64,000 nucleotides of DNA. Source: DATNIC01 sp035604635. Lineage in GTDB: Bacteria; Vulcanimicrobiota; Vulcanimicrobiia; Vulcanimicrobiales; Vulcanimicrobiaceae. The notes beneath the pieces were generated by a model, which saw only the letters and a program-made list of their open reading frames with translations, ran no database searches and had not been told where the DNA came from. This document shows positions 45,736 through 54,494 of the stretch, one piece after another. The translations under genes were made by a program, and so were the position numbers. The first letter of the stretch is position 1; every line of letters starts with the position of its first letter. The stretch spans positions 23,407 through 87,406 of the forward strand of contig DATNIC010000003.1 of NCBI GenBank assembly GCA_035604635.1, read 5' to 3'.

Positions 45736-47289
45736 GAGGATGTCGATCCACACTTCGAACGTTCGGTTCCACGGCAAGGTCGGGAGAATCGCAGCGCGGC
45801 GCAGCGCGATCCCGGTTTGATCGAGGAGCGAAAAGCCTAACGGTTCGAGGCGCGAACGGACGTCTTCGTTGGCGAAGCGCGCCGCGTCGGGGAGCAAGAA
45901 GCTGTGATCGTCGACTCCTCTTGCCGACAGATCTGCATTGACGGCGCCGCGAACGAAGAGACGATAGCCGTAATCGTCGATGTACCGGTCGAGGAGAAAC
46001 CTGCGGTGCGCGGCCGCGTCGTAGGTTTGCAGGCGCCGGCCGGCGCCCGCGGCGATCGCGGCCGGGACGGCGGTACCGAGCGAATTCGCCGCGGTGTTCC
46101 AAGAGGCGAAGGAGTCGATAGAGCCGGCGATTTTGCGTGCGATCAGCGCTTGGACGAGCGCCTTCTGCTCATCGTCTGAACCGCCCAGAAACGTCAAGTC
46201 GGCGACGGCGACGGAGTGGTTTGCGGCGACGTCCTGGGCGATTGCGTCGACGAAGGCCGCTTCGTCCGCATCGCTCGTCCGGGTGACGCGGACGAAGAGG
46301 TCGATGTCCGCGTTGCTCGCGACGCGGCGCGCACCCGACGAAGCGATCACGCTATTGACCGTTTGATCGATCGGGCTGATCTCGAGCGGGTCCTGCACGC
46401 TGCCGCCGTCGGCGCGCGAGTAGCGCACGCTCACGGTCGGCGCCCAGTGCGCGTGTTGCGCGAGCGCCGCCGCGACCAAGACCATCCCGAGTTCGTCGGT
46501 CCCCGATTCGATCGTCGCAAGCGACCCCGCGCCGTAGCGTTGGACCGCATCGCGCAACTCGGCGATGTCCCGCAGGTGCAGTCCAACCGTGCCCGCATCG
46601 TCTTGGCCCAGGATGACGCGATCGAGCACGCGCGTCGTTCCGGCCAAGCCCAAAACGTAGGCGTCGATCGCACGATTGCGCGCCCGTGTCGCCAGATAGG
46701 CTTGCAGCAGCGGCTCGCCGATCTGGGCGCGCAACTCCGCGGCGCGCGCGCGCTGTTCGTCGGTCTGCGGCGGATCGGGGAGCCGGGCATACTCCGCGAT
46801 CGACTCGCTGACGGGACCAGCAGCGAAGAAATCGGCTGCCGCTCCGATCTTTGCCACCCCGGTCGGCGCGAGTCGCATCACGGTCCCAAATGCGAAGACC
46901 GATGCGTCTTGCCGCTGGACCCGGAGGTTGACGAAACGATCGAGGCGTGTTTGCGCCGTCAAGTCGCCGGTCCCAGGCGTCCGCGATGCGATCAGTCCGC
47001 CGTACGCGAGCATGTCGGTCGAGAGCACGTACGCGAACGCATCACGCGTTCGTGGTGAGAGCAGCCAGCTCCAGATTCCCTCCGTGTCGCCGGCCGTCAG
47101 AAATCGCCCGAGTGTCGACCGCGGCGGGGTCAACACGTCGACGCCTGCGATCGAGCCGAGCATCTGCGGCAATTGATACGTGACCGGTCGGTCGTCAATC
47201 GGGACGTACGCGATCGCGTACTGGTTAACAGCGAGCGCCGGCGCCGACAGGTACGACAGCATGAGGATGGCGAGAGCGGCGACTTTCAC
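45721..47289 (-). CDS. DUF4127 family secreted protein
   Basis: A 522-residue exported protein with a signal peptide (VAALAILMLSYLSAPALA) from the GTG start at 47289. It shows the DUF4127 pattern: YVPIDDRPVTYQLPQMLGSI at the mature N-terminus, VLSTDMLAYGGLIASR, GTDELGMVLVA, and GGSDDEQKALVQALIARKIA with downstream SWNTAANSLGT. Members are found in Firmicutes and related phyla; the fold suggests an enzyme but no reaction is known. It is divergent from the TPR gene with a 52-bp gap. Confidence 0.85.
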   Translation of the reverse strand: MKVAALAILMLSYLSAPALAVNQYAIAYVPIDDRPVTYQLPQMLGSIAGVDVLTPPRSTLGRFLTAGDTEGIWSWLLSPRTRDAFAYVLSTDMLAYGGLIASRTPGTGDLTAQTRLDRFVNLRVQRQDASVFAFGTVMRLAPTGVAKIGAAADFFAAGPVSESIAEYARLPDPPQTDEQRARAAELRAQIGEPLLQAYLATRARNRAIDAYVLGLAGTTRVLDRVILGQDDAGTVGLHLRDIAELRDAVQRYGAGSLATIESGTDELGMVLVAAALAQHAHWAPTVSVRYSRADGGSVQDPLEISPIDQTVNSVIASSGARRVASNADIDLFVRVTRTSDADEAAFVDAIAQDVAANHSVAVADLTFLGGSDDEQKALVQALIARKIAGSIDSFASWNTAANSLGTAVPAAIAAGAGRRLQTYDAAAHRRFLLDRYIDDYGYRLFVRGAVNADLSARGVDDHSFLLPDAARFANEDVRSRLEPLGFSLLDQTGIALRRAAILPTLPWNRTFEVWIDILSYPR

Positions 47290-47341
47290 TACGCGCCCTT
47301 CGCGAAATGGTCTTGCCGTACTTTCGGCGTAGCGCGCTACG

Positions 47342-48175
47342 GTGAGGCGATTTGTCGCGATTGCGATCGTCATCGTCGTCGGTGCCCTCTCGCTGATCCA
47401 GCTGGGCTCGGATGGGCTCCTGGGTCCCGCCGCCGTCGCCGGTTCGCTCCCGCGCAACATCCCGCGCGAGGCAGGCGTGCGCATCTACGATGCGCTCGCG
47501 AGCGTTTCGTTCTTGACGTTCGCACGCCGCGCGGCCGCAGCGGCAGCGATCGAAGACCGCGCCTTCGCGCGAGCACAAACCTTGATAGACGCCTTACCGC
47601 CTGGTGCGGATCGCGACGATCTGCAAGGGCAGCTCTACGAATCCCTCGGTGACCACGCACGCGCGGTCGAGCGCTACGTCGCTGCAGGCGATCTCGTCCG
47701 TGTCAGTGAGGCTGTCGATATCCTCGACCGCAATGGGCATGCCGTGGCGGCGCTCGCGACGCAGCGCCAGCTCGTCGCCGAGCTCGAAGCGTTGCGCGAC
47801 GCCGACAGCTTGGCGCACGCGTACTGGCGCCTGGCCGAGCTCGAGTCAGAGACGGGCGACCATCGCGCGTCGCTCGTCGAGTACCACCGCGCCCTCGTCC
47901 TCGAGCCGCTTTCGGAGACCTATCTGCTCGGCGCCGCAAACGAAGCGATGGGGCACGGCGATCTCCCGTTCGCGCGCGCGTCGTTTGAGCGCGTCGTCAT
48001 GCTCGATCCGGGGAGTGCGGACGGGCATATCGGCGTCGGCCGGGTCGCGCTGCGCAGCGGCGACATCGCGCAAGCGCGCCGGCAAGTCGCGATCGTACGC
48101 CGGTTCGCGCCCGACCATCCGGATCTGCACCGGCTCGAAAGCGAGATCGCGAGCGCAACGGGCCGCGCGCGGTGA
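47342..48175 (+). CDS. TPR-repeat protein, membrane anchored
   Basis: A 277-residue protein with an N-terminal hydrophobic anchor (FVAIAIVIVVGALSLIQL) followed by tetratricopeptide-type helices: LYESLGDHARAVERYVAAGD, LAELESETGDHRASLVEYHR, LPFARASFERVVMLDPGSAD, GRVALRSGDIAQARRQVAIV. A scaffolding role at the membrane is likely. The stop overlaps the glycosyltransferase GTG (GTGA), suggesting linked function. GTG start at 47342. Confidence 0.82.
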   Translation: MRRFVAIAIVIVVGALSLIQLGSDGLLGPAAVAGSLPRNIPREAGVRIYDALASVSFLTFARRAAAAAAIEDRAFARAQTLIDALPPGADRDDLQGQLYESLGDHARAVERYVAAGDLVRVSEAVDILDRNGHAVAALATQRQLVAELEALRDADSLAHAYWRLAELESETGDHRASLVEYHRALVLEPLSETYLLGAANEAMGHGDLPFARASFERVVMLDPGSADGHIGVGRVALRSGDIAQARRQVAIVRRFAPDHPDLHRLESEIASATGRAR

Positions 48176-49203
48176 AAGTCGCGCTCGACGCACAGCTCGC
48201 CGTCGGGACCGCGACCGGGATCGGTGAATACGTGCGAGGCTTGGGACCGGCCCTGCGCGCATGCGGTATCGACGTCGAGATGTTGCAGTTGCCGTTCCTG
48301 GACCCGTGGCGTTTCGACCGGCGCGTCGTGTGGGATCAAATGCTGCTCCCGTTTGCGGCTGCGCGCGCGCGCCCGGATCTGTTGCACTGCGCGTCGGGCA
48401 CGATGCCGTTCCTCCCGGCCGGCGCGCCGATCGTCGTTACCGTTCACGACGTCGCTTGGCAGCGCGTTCAGCAGCACACGCGCAGCTACGCGCGCCTGTA
48501 TTTCGGCGATCTGATGGCGCGCCGTTCTCGGTCTGCGCGCGCCATCGTCACCGATTCGATCTTCTCGCGTGGCGAGCTGATCGAATTCGTCGGCGTCGAT
48601 CCATCACGCGTCTTTGTTGCGTATCTGGGGGTCGATCCGAGTTTTGCGGCGGTCGTCCGCCGGCCGGACCGCGTGAATCCGACGATCCTTGCGGTCGGGA
48701 CGGTCGAACGGCGCAAGGCGCTCGGCATGGCGATCGAGGCGCTCGCCGGGCTGCCCGGTGCGCGGCTCGTCAGCGTCGGCCCGACGACTGCGTACGAGCA
48801 AGAGTGCCGCGAGCGCGCCCGGAGGTTCGGAGTCAGCGACCGGGTCGATTTTCGCGGATACGTCTCGCGCGACGAGCTGCTTGCGCTCTACGCAACGACG
48901 ACGCTCGCGATCGCGCCGTCGCTCTATGAAGGCTTCGGCTACGCGGCCGCGCAGGCGCTGTGCGCGGGAGTCCCGCTGCTCGCCTCGGATGCCGCTTCGC
49001 ACCCGGAGATCGTTGCGAACGCCGTACCACTCGTGCCGAGCGGCGACGTCGCCGCCTGGCGCGACGCGATTGCAGCGCTCCTCGATGACATCGACGCCGC
49101 CGAAATGCGGGCCGCATCGGTCCGCACGGCCGCCGTCGCGCGCTTCACGTGGGAAGCGTGCGCCCGCGCGACGATCCCGGCTTACATGCTCGCCTTACGG
49201 TAA
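48172..49203 (+). CDS. Glycosyltransferase family 4 (GT-B)
   Basis: A 343-residue GT-B glycosyltransferase. The N-terminal acceptor domain begins ALDAQLAVGTATGIGEYVRG; the C-terminal nucleotide-sugar domain contains VGTVERRKALGMAIEALAGL, FRGYVSRDELLALYATTTLA and the donor-site motif SLYEGFGYAAAQALCAGVPL. It probably builds a surface or storage glycan. GTG start overlaps the TPR gene. Repeat copy F follows 5 bp after the stop. Confidence 0.9.
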   Translation: MKVALDAQLAVGTATGIGEYVRGLGPALRACGIDVEMLQLPFLDPWRFDRRVVWDQMLLPFAAARARPDLLHCASGTMPFLPAGAPIVVTVHDVAWQRVQQHTRSYARLYFGDLMARRSRSARAIVTDSIFSRGELIEFVGVDPSRVFVAYLGVDPSFAAVVRRPDRVNPTILAVGTVERRKALGMAIEALAGLPGARLVSVGPTTAYEQECRERARRFGVSDRVDFRGYVSRDELLALYATTTLAIAPSLYEGFGYAAAQALCAGVPLLASDAASHPEIVANAVPLVPSGDVAAWRDAIAALLDDIDAAEMRAASVRTAAVARFTWEACARATIPAYMLALR

Positions 49204-49208
49204 CGTTG

Positions 49209-49315
49209 TTGAGCGCGCCCTCGGGGAATCGAACGAATGAGCAGGATGACGAGCGCGCGTGAGGTTGGGGGCCCCACGCGAAGCGTGGGGGGCGCGGAGC
49301 CTGGGGCGGAGCGCC
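49209..49315 (+). repeat. Structured 107-nt leader repeat, copy F (between convergent genes)
   Basis: Same length and register: helix 1 GCGCGC (49213-49218) with GCGCGC (49253-49258), helix 2 CCCCACGC-GAA-GCGTGGGG, helix 3 GGCGC/GCGCC with GGAG. Unlike the other five copies it is not followed by a start codon: 3 nt later comes the stop of the convergent secreted-protein gene. Its coding-type frame is interrupted by a TGA. It may serve as a terminator here or be a copy that lost its gene. Confidence 0.85.
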
Positions 49316-49317
49316 TT

Positions 49318-51084
49318 TTAATAAATAGGCGAGTTGGGTGCGCCGGGCGGCGTGCTCCCATCGTCGGGGCCGATGACGAGATTGAGCGGATACGATGAGC
49401 CGCCTTCGGGCATCGTCGTGATTTGGACGCGCACGAAACCGTTCGCGGGGACCGTATATTGCCGCAGCATGTAGTGACCGTACGGGTTCACCGCGTGCGA
49501 CTGCACGAGGACGCGGTCGATCAAGTACGTCCCGGTCGCGCGGCCGCCGCGCGGATTCTCATAGATGGCGATCGGGACGGGATGGCCGTAGCGGTTAACG
49601 ATCGTCACCGTGATCGACTGCATCACGCCGTAGTCGCCGGCAAGCGCCTCGCCCTCAAGCATGTTCGGAAGCTTGAGCGAGCCGATTTGGATCTCGAGCG
49701 GATCCTGGCTCGTGTCGTAGGTGTAATCGAAGAAGAACTCGGGAACCGGATAGATCCCGCGCGCGTGCTTCACCTCACTGCTTAAGAGCGCAGCGCTCTG
49801 CGAGACGGCCGTGTCGAGCGGATCGTTCGCGTCCTGCGCGATCAAGGATAAGTGCAGCGTATTGCCGGTCATCTCGCGCAGCTGCAGAATCGCGCTCGAG
49901 ATCGAACCGGCCGGGAGCGGATGATTCACTAGATTGATCGTCGAGTTCGGCGGGATCGTCACGACCGTCCCTTCGTTCTGCAATTCACGGACCAGGAAGC
50001 GACGTGTCGAGAGGTGTCCGACCTCCATCTCGTTTTCTTCCGGTCCGGCGGAACCGGTGATGAATTGCACGACCGCGGCTTGGGGTGAAGGGTTCTCGAC
50101 CTTGAGCAAGATCCGCCGATTCGGCTGTCCGCGCGGATTGTAGTGGTAGTAAAGGAAGCGCTGTGCCATGTCGCGGCCCAGATCGGCGGCGAACAGCAGC
50201 CCGTTCTCGCGCAAGGTCTCGGGGAAGTCGCTGACCAGCAATTGCGACGGCGAGATACGGGGGAGCGCGAAGTTCTCGATCGAGACGTGCGTCGTCCCCT
50301 GGACGGTAATGTAGTCCGGTCCCTGTATCGAGACGGGAACGTCGACGCTGCGGAGGTTGTCTTGCCCGAGGTCGGTTCGAACGTTGATCGCTTGGGAATT
50401 GATCACGACGTTCGCGCCGGGGCGGGGCCGCGCCGCAGAGCTGACCGCGTCGGCGACGACCGACCGCACGAACGCTGCGGTCGCCGGATTCCCCGTGAGC
50501 CGCACGGAGGCAGAGGGTGCGATCGAGCCCGCGAGCAGGGCCACGCGCATCCCGACCTCGGCACTGACGCCGCGGTCGTCGGTGACGTGGATCGTCGTGA
50601 CGCCTAGATTCTTCCCGGAGACGACGATCGTCCGCGCGACCTGATCGATCCGCACATCCACGACGTTGGCATCGATCGGGACGGCGGTGATGGTCCCTAC
50701 CGCCCGATCGACGCGCAAAGTGATCGTCGTCCCGAGCACGATCGACGCGTTGTTCGGGGTGACGAAGATCGGCGGCGGGGCCGGCGTTGCGGACGGTCCC
50801 GTCCCCGGGACGCACGGGACCGGCGTTGAGAACGGCCCGGGGGTTCCAATCGGGACAAGCGTCGGACAGGGCGACGGCGTCTCACCGGTCTCGGCTCCGG
50901 GAGCCGGTGCGGCGGCGCTGGATTCCGGAGCCGGGAGCGGGGGCGCGGGGACGGGGGCATTGATCGCGCCGGGTGGCGGCGTGACCGATGCGTTGACGGG
51001 GACGGGCTGCGCGTCGAGCGCACGCGTCCAAACCAATATGCATGCAAGGATAGCGCACGTAGCCAGACCCGTGCGCAAAGTCAC
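49318..51084 (-). CDS. Large secreted protein with pilus-formation-N-like domain, function unknown
   Basis: A 588-residue exported protein: signal peptide (TGLATCAILACILVWTRALDA), a Pro/Ala/Thr-rich linker (residues 30-110), then FVTPNNASIVLGTTITLRVD ... TIVVSGKNLGVTTIHVTDDR, which resembles the beta-rich N-terminal domain of CpaC/RcpA-type pilus secretins. The rest is beta-rich with no secretin barrel seen. It may be an adhesin or an envelope-structure protein. GTG start at 51084, downstream of recQ on the same strand. No function can be assigned. Confidence 0.75.
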   Translation of the reverse strand: MTLRTGLATCAILACILVWTRALDAQPVPVNASVTPPPGAINAPVPAPPLPAPESSAAAPAPGAETGETPSPCPTLVPIGTPGPFSTPVPCVPGTGPSATPAPPPIFVTPNNASIVLGTTITLRVDRAVGTITAVPIDANVVDVRIDQVARTIVVSGKNLGVTTIHVTDDRGVSAEVGMRVALLAGSIAPSASVRLTGNPATAAFVRSVVADAVSSAARPRPGANVVINSQAINVRTDLGQDNLRSVDVPVSIQGPDYITVQGTTHVSIENFALPRISPSQLLVSDFPETLRENGLLFAADLGRDMAQRFLYYHYNPRGQPNRRILLKVENPSPQAAVVQFITGSAGPEENEMEVGHLSTRRFLVRELQNEGTVVTIPPNSTINLVNHPLPAGSISSAILQLREMTGNTLHLSLIAQDANDPLDTAVSQSAALLSSEVKHARGIYPVPEFFFDYTYDTSQDPLEIQIGSLKLPNMLEGEALAGDYGVMQSITVTIVNRYGHPVPIAIYENPRGGRATGTYLIDRVLVQSHAVNPYGHYMLRQYTVPANGFVRVQITTMPEGGSSYPLNLVIGPDDGSTPPGAPNSPIY

Positions 51085-51104
51085 AATAGCCAGGGCGAAC
51101 CCTT

Positions 51105-52721
51105 CTACGCGATTTTAGCTTCTCTGCTGACGGCGGTCGCCAGGAGCGTCTTGTATCCGACTCCCGGAAACAAGACCGTTACCAAATCTTTCTCGGCTCG
51201 TTCGACCGTGCCTTGTCCGAACTTCGGGTGATGGACGACGTCCGCGATGCGGAAACCGCTCGTCCCGACAATCTGGTTTCCTTGCAGGCAGTTGTCGCAT
51301 GCGTCGCAGTCCTGCTCTTCATAATCCTCGCCGAAGTAGTTGAGGATGAACTTGCGCCGGCAAGAGGCAGTCTCCGCGTACTGCAACATCATCGCGAGCT
51401 TGCTCTGATCGTACGTTTTCTTGGTCTCGTAGTTGTGCAGGTTCAGAACGAGCTCCGGATTCTTCTTGGCCTGCACGGAGAGCTTATATTTCGCCCGCGT
51501 CGAGGCGATGATGAAGCCGGCCTTCTTGAGCAATGCCAGGATGACTTTGAGCTTCGTGAGCGGGAGCTGCGAGATCCGCCGCAGGTCGGTGAGCGAAACC
51601 CCGTCTTCCTGCGCGCCGAAGAAGTCGAGTGTCGCGAAGACCTTCTGGACTTCTTCGAGGGCCGGATACTTGCCGGTAAGGAAGTAGTTCTGCACGCGCG
51701 TGTCGCTCATCCGGTAGAGCAGGATGCACCGCGAGAGATCGCCGTCGCGACCGGCGCGACCCGCTTCCTGCGTGTAGGCTTCGATCGACCCCGGCAGATC
51801 GTAGTGCACGACGAAGCGTATGTTGGGCTTGTCGATTCCTAGGCCGAACGCGTTCGTCGCGACGACCGCCCGAATCTCTTCGTTCATGAAGAGGTTGTGC
51901 ACCGCGACGCGCTCGCGTTTTTGCAGTTTCGAGTGGTATACGGCTGCCGGCACGTCGAGCGACTGCGTGAGATACTCGCTTACCTCCAGCGCGTTCTTGA
52001 TCGTCGCCGTGTAGATGATCCCGGTCCCTTCGAGCTCGCCGCTGCGGAAGAGCTCGCGTAGGATCCGCAGCTTCGCTTGCTCGTTTTCTGCGCGGAGCAC
52101 TTCGTACTGCAAGTTCGGGCGATCGAATCCTTTGACGATCGGCTTCACGTGCGGGATCCCGAGCTGCTGCAGAATATCCTCGCGCACGGCCGGCGTCGCC
52201 GTTGCCGTGAGTGCCAGGACGGTCGGGTGGCCCAGGGCTGCAATCACGTGGCCCAGGCCGAGATATGCGGGCCGAAAATCGTGGCCCCACTGACTGATGC
52301 AGTGCGCCTCGTCGATGACGAAGAGCGGGACCTTGATCTCGCGCAAGATGTTCACGAAGATCTCGTCTTCGAGCTTTTCGGGAGTGACGAAGACGATCTT
52401 CACCGACCGGCTGCGAATGCGCGAGATCTCCCAGGCTTCTTGATCTTCTGAAAGCGTCGAGTTCAGCGCGACGATCTCGTGCACGCCGAGCTGATGCAGC
52501 ATGTCGATCTGATCTTTCATCAACGCGATCAGCGGACTGACGACGACCGTGGTCCCGTCCAGGAGCAGCGCGGGAAGCTGATAACACAGCGATTTTCCGG
52601 CGCCGGTCGCGAGGATCGCCAAGGTGTCGTTCCCGGACAGAACGCGCGCCACCACCTCCTCCTGTCCTGGATGAAAGCGTTCGAATCCGAATTGTTCGTG
52701 CAGAGCGACGCGCAAATTCAC
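51105..52721 (-). CDS. recQ: RecQ-family ATP-dependent DNA helicase with PcrA-like C-terminal domain
   Basis: A 538-residue superfamily 2 helicase. Motif 0 FGFERFHPGQEEVVARVL, motif I LATGAGKSLCYQLP, motif II VIDEAHCISQWGHDFRP, motif III LTATATP, motif VI QEAGRAGRDGD. The RQC zinc site is in YAETASCRRKFILNYFGEDY ... CDACDNC. There is no HRDC domain; the C-terminus is VVHHPKFGQGTVERAEKDLV followed by TVLFPGVGYKTLLATAV, like the Tudor-type tail of UvrD/PcrA. GTG at 52721 is supported by AGGTGA 5 nt upstream. Confidence 0.9.
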   Translation of the reverse strand: MNLRVALHEQFGFERFHPGQEEVVARVLSGNDTLAILATGAGKSLCYQLPALLLDGTTVVVSPLIALMKDQIDMLHQLGVHEIVALNSTLSEDQEAWEISRIRSRSVKIVFVTPEKLEDEIFVNILREIKVPLFVIDEAHCISQWGHDFRPAYLGLGHVIAALGHPTVLALTATATPAVREDILQQLGIPHVKPIVKGFDRPNLQYEVLRAENEQAKLRILRELFRSGELEGTGIIYTATIKNALEVSEYLTQSLDVPAAVYHSKLQKRERVAVHNLFMNEEIRAVVATNAFGLGIDKPNIRFVVHYDLPGSIEAYTQEAGRAGRDGDLSRCILLYRMSDTRVQNYFLTGKYPALEEVQKVFATLDFFGAQEDGVSLTDLRRISQLPLTKLKVILALLKKAGFIIASTRAKYKLSVQAKKNPELVLNLHNYETKKTYDQSKLAMMLQYAETASCRRKFILNYFGEDYEEQDCDACDNCLQGNQIVGTSGFRIADVVHHPKFGQGTVERAEKDLVTVLFPGVGYKTLLATAVSREAKIA

Positions 52722-52817
52722 GAAGTCACCTTGGCTTGACCGGCAACGCCGACGGTCTAAGGCCGCCGTTGCAAACACGGCGATCTTCCTAAACCGCTGG
52801 GTTGAAAAACAGTTACC

Positions 52818-52851
52818 CGCGCGGCCCGGGCGTTAAACCGCGCGATTTTTT
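52818..52851 (+). terminator. Terminator-like hairpin in dnaX leader
   Basis: CGCGCGG (52818-52824) pairs with CCGCGCG (52838-52844) across a 13-nt loop, followed by six T (52846-52851). It lies 65 bp upstream of the dnaX GTG, inside the recQ-dnaX divergent gap, so it would terminate or attenuate a plus-strand transcript starting near 52740. The rest of the 194-bp gap contains another small inverted repeat (GCAACG/CGTTGC at 52743/52767) but no recognised RNA gene. Confidence 0.5.
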
Positions 52852-52915
52852 CGGGCTTCGAGCGAGCGCGCTGGACCCCCCAGGAATACGCGGGGTGGGA
52901 CCTAAGTTGGGACCC

Positions 52916-54484
52916 GTGTCACTCTACCGCACCTGGCGGCCCAGGACGTTCGCCGATCTCGTGGGCCAGGATGCCGTAGTTCGAACGTTGACCACCGCGC
53001 TCGAAACGGGAAAGCTTGCGCACGCCTACCTGTTTTCGGGCCCGCGCGGTTCGGGGAAGACGTCAGCCGCCAAGATCTTGGCGCGCTGCGTCAATTGCGT
53101 CAGCGGTCCGACGGCGCATCCGGACAACACGTGTGAGGCGTGCCAGGCGATCTTAGCCGGGACGGCGCTGGACGTCCTCGAGATCGACGCAGCCAGCAAT
53201 CGCGGGATCGACGAGATTCGCGCGCTGCGCGAGGCGGTCAAATTTGCCCCGGCGACGATGCGCTACAAAGTCTACATCGTCGACGAGGCGCACATGCTGA
53301 CCCGCGAAGGCGCGAATGCATTCTTGAAAACGCTCGAAGAACCGCCGCCGCACGCGATCTTCATCCTCGCGACGACGGCCCCCGAGTCGCTCCCGCCGAC
53401 GATCCTATCACGCTGCCAGCGATATCAGTTCCGGCGCATCGCGATACCGGTCATGATCGAGCGCATGCGCTCGATCGCGCAGAGCGAGAAGATCGCGATC
53501 GACGAGGGAGCGCTCGCCGCCATCGCTTACCGGGCTGACGGCGGCCTGCGCGACGCGTTGACGATGCTCGAGCAAGTCGCCGCATTTGCTTCGGGTGCGC
53601 CGATCGACGCGGCCACCGTCGACGCGGCGTTTGGGACGACCGGGCACGAGCACGCCCGCGCGTTGATGCGCGCGATGCTCGCGGGCGATGCCGCGGGATC
53701 CTTACGCATAATCGACGAGGCAAGTGACGGCGGCGCGGACATGGTCGGACTGACGCGCAATCTCATCGCGGAATATCGTCACTTGCTCGTTGCGCGCGTC
53801 AATCCCGAATTGCTCGATCGCGACCTTTCCGAAGACCACGCGGCGGCTGCGCGCCAGTTGGGCGAAGCGACCCCGCAGATCAAGATCATTCGAGCCTTGC
53901 GCCTCTTGAGCGAAGCGCTCAGCTCGGCGCGCGCGACGGGCAGCCCGCGACTCGAACTCGAGGCCGCGATTCTACGCCTGGTCTTGCAGGCCGAGGACCC
54001 GACGCTCGATGCGCTCGCCGCGCGCGTTACTTTGTTGGAGGGCGGCGCTCCGGCACCCGCGGCGCCGGCTCCAAGAGCGGTTCAGGCGGCGCCGAAGGCG
54101 GCAGCCGCGAAGGCGCCGGCCGCGAAGGGCGCACCCGCCGAACCCGCTGCACCGTCCGGCCCGCTCACGCCGCAAAAAGTCCGCTCGCTCTGGCAGAACA
54201 TCCGGACCCGGGTCGAGGGCGAGAAGATCTCGCTCTCGGGGATCCTAGCGCGGACGATGATCGACTTTGCCGGCGATACCCTGACCCTGCGCGTAACCGA
54301 GGCCGCAAGTGCCGACCTCCTGCGCGCCGACCTGGCGACGATCCAGGACGCGGTCGCCGAGGTGCTCGGAGTCCCCCTCAAAGTCGTCGTCCGTCTCGAC
54401 GGCGCCGCCCGGACCCCCGCCCCCGCAGTCGAAGAGGATGACGAAGGCGATCTGATGGGCTATGCGCTCAAGAAGATGAGGTAA
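52916..54484 (+). CDS. dnaX: DNA polymerase III gamma/tau subunit
   Basis: A 522-residue AAA+ clamp-loader subunit. It starts SLYRTWRPRTFADLVGQD; Walker A is LFSGPRGSGKTSAAKILA; the zinc module is CVNC ... TCEACQAI; Walker B is VYIVDEAHML; sensor regions LATTAPESLPPTILSRCQRY. A Pro/Ala-rich linker (around 410-445) precedes a tau-like C-terminal domain. GTG at 52916 is chosen as the homology start; open frame upstream to 52802 runs through the terminator-like hairpin. No heptanucleotide slippery site is apparent, so a shorter gamma form is not predicted. Confidence 0.94.
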   Translation: MSLYRTWRPRTFADLVGQDAVVRTLTTALETGKLAHAYLFSGPRGSGKTSAAKILARCVNCVSGPTAHPDNTCEACQAILAGTALDVLEIDAASNRGIDEIRALREAVKFAPATMRYKVYIVDEAHMLTREGANAFLKTLEEPPPHAIFILATTAPESLPPTILSRCQRYQFRRIAIPVMIERMRSIAQSEKIAIDEGALAAIAYRADGGLRDALTMLEQVAAFASGAPIDAATVDAAFGTTGHEHARALMRAMLAGDAAGSLRIIDEASDGGADMVGLTRNLIAEYRHLLVARVNPELLDRDLSEDHAAAARQLGEATPQIKIIRALRLLSEALSSARATGSPRLELEAAILRLVLQAEDPTLDALAARVTLLEGGAPAPAAPAPRAVQAAPKAAAAKAPAAKGAPAEPAAPSGPLTPQKVRSLWQNIRTRVEGEKISLSGILARTMIDFAGDTLTLRVTEAASADLLRADLATIQDAVAEVLGVPLKVVVRLDGAARTPAPAVEEDDEGDLMGYALKKMR

Positions 54485-54494
54485 AGGAGCACCT

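Noticed and set aside
54168..54182. CAAAAAG in dnaX as a programmed frameshift site for a gamma form
   Set aside because: The A-run is one base short and out of register for an A-AAA-AAG slip, and no following hairpin or Shine-Dalgarno-like enhancer was seen.
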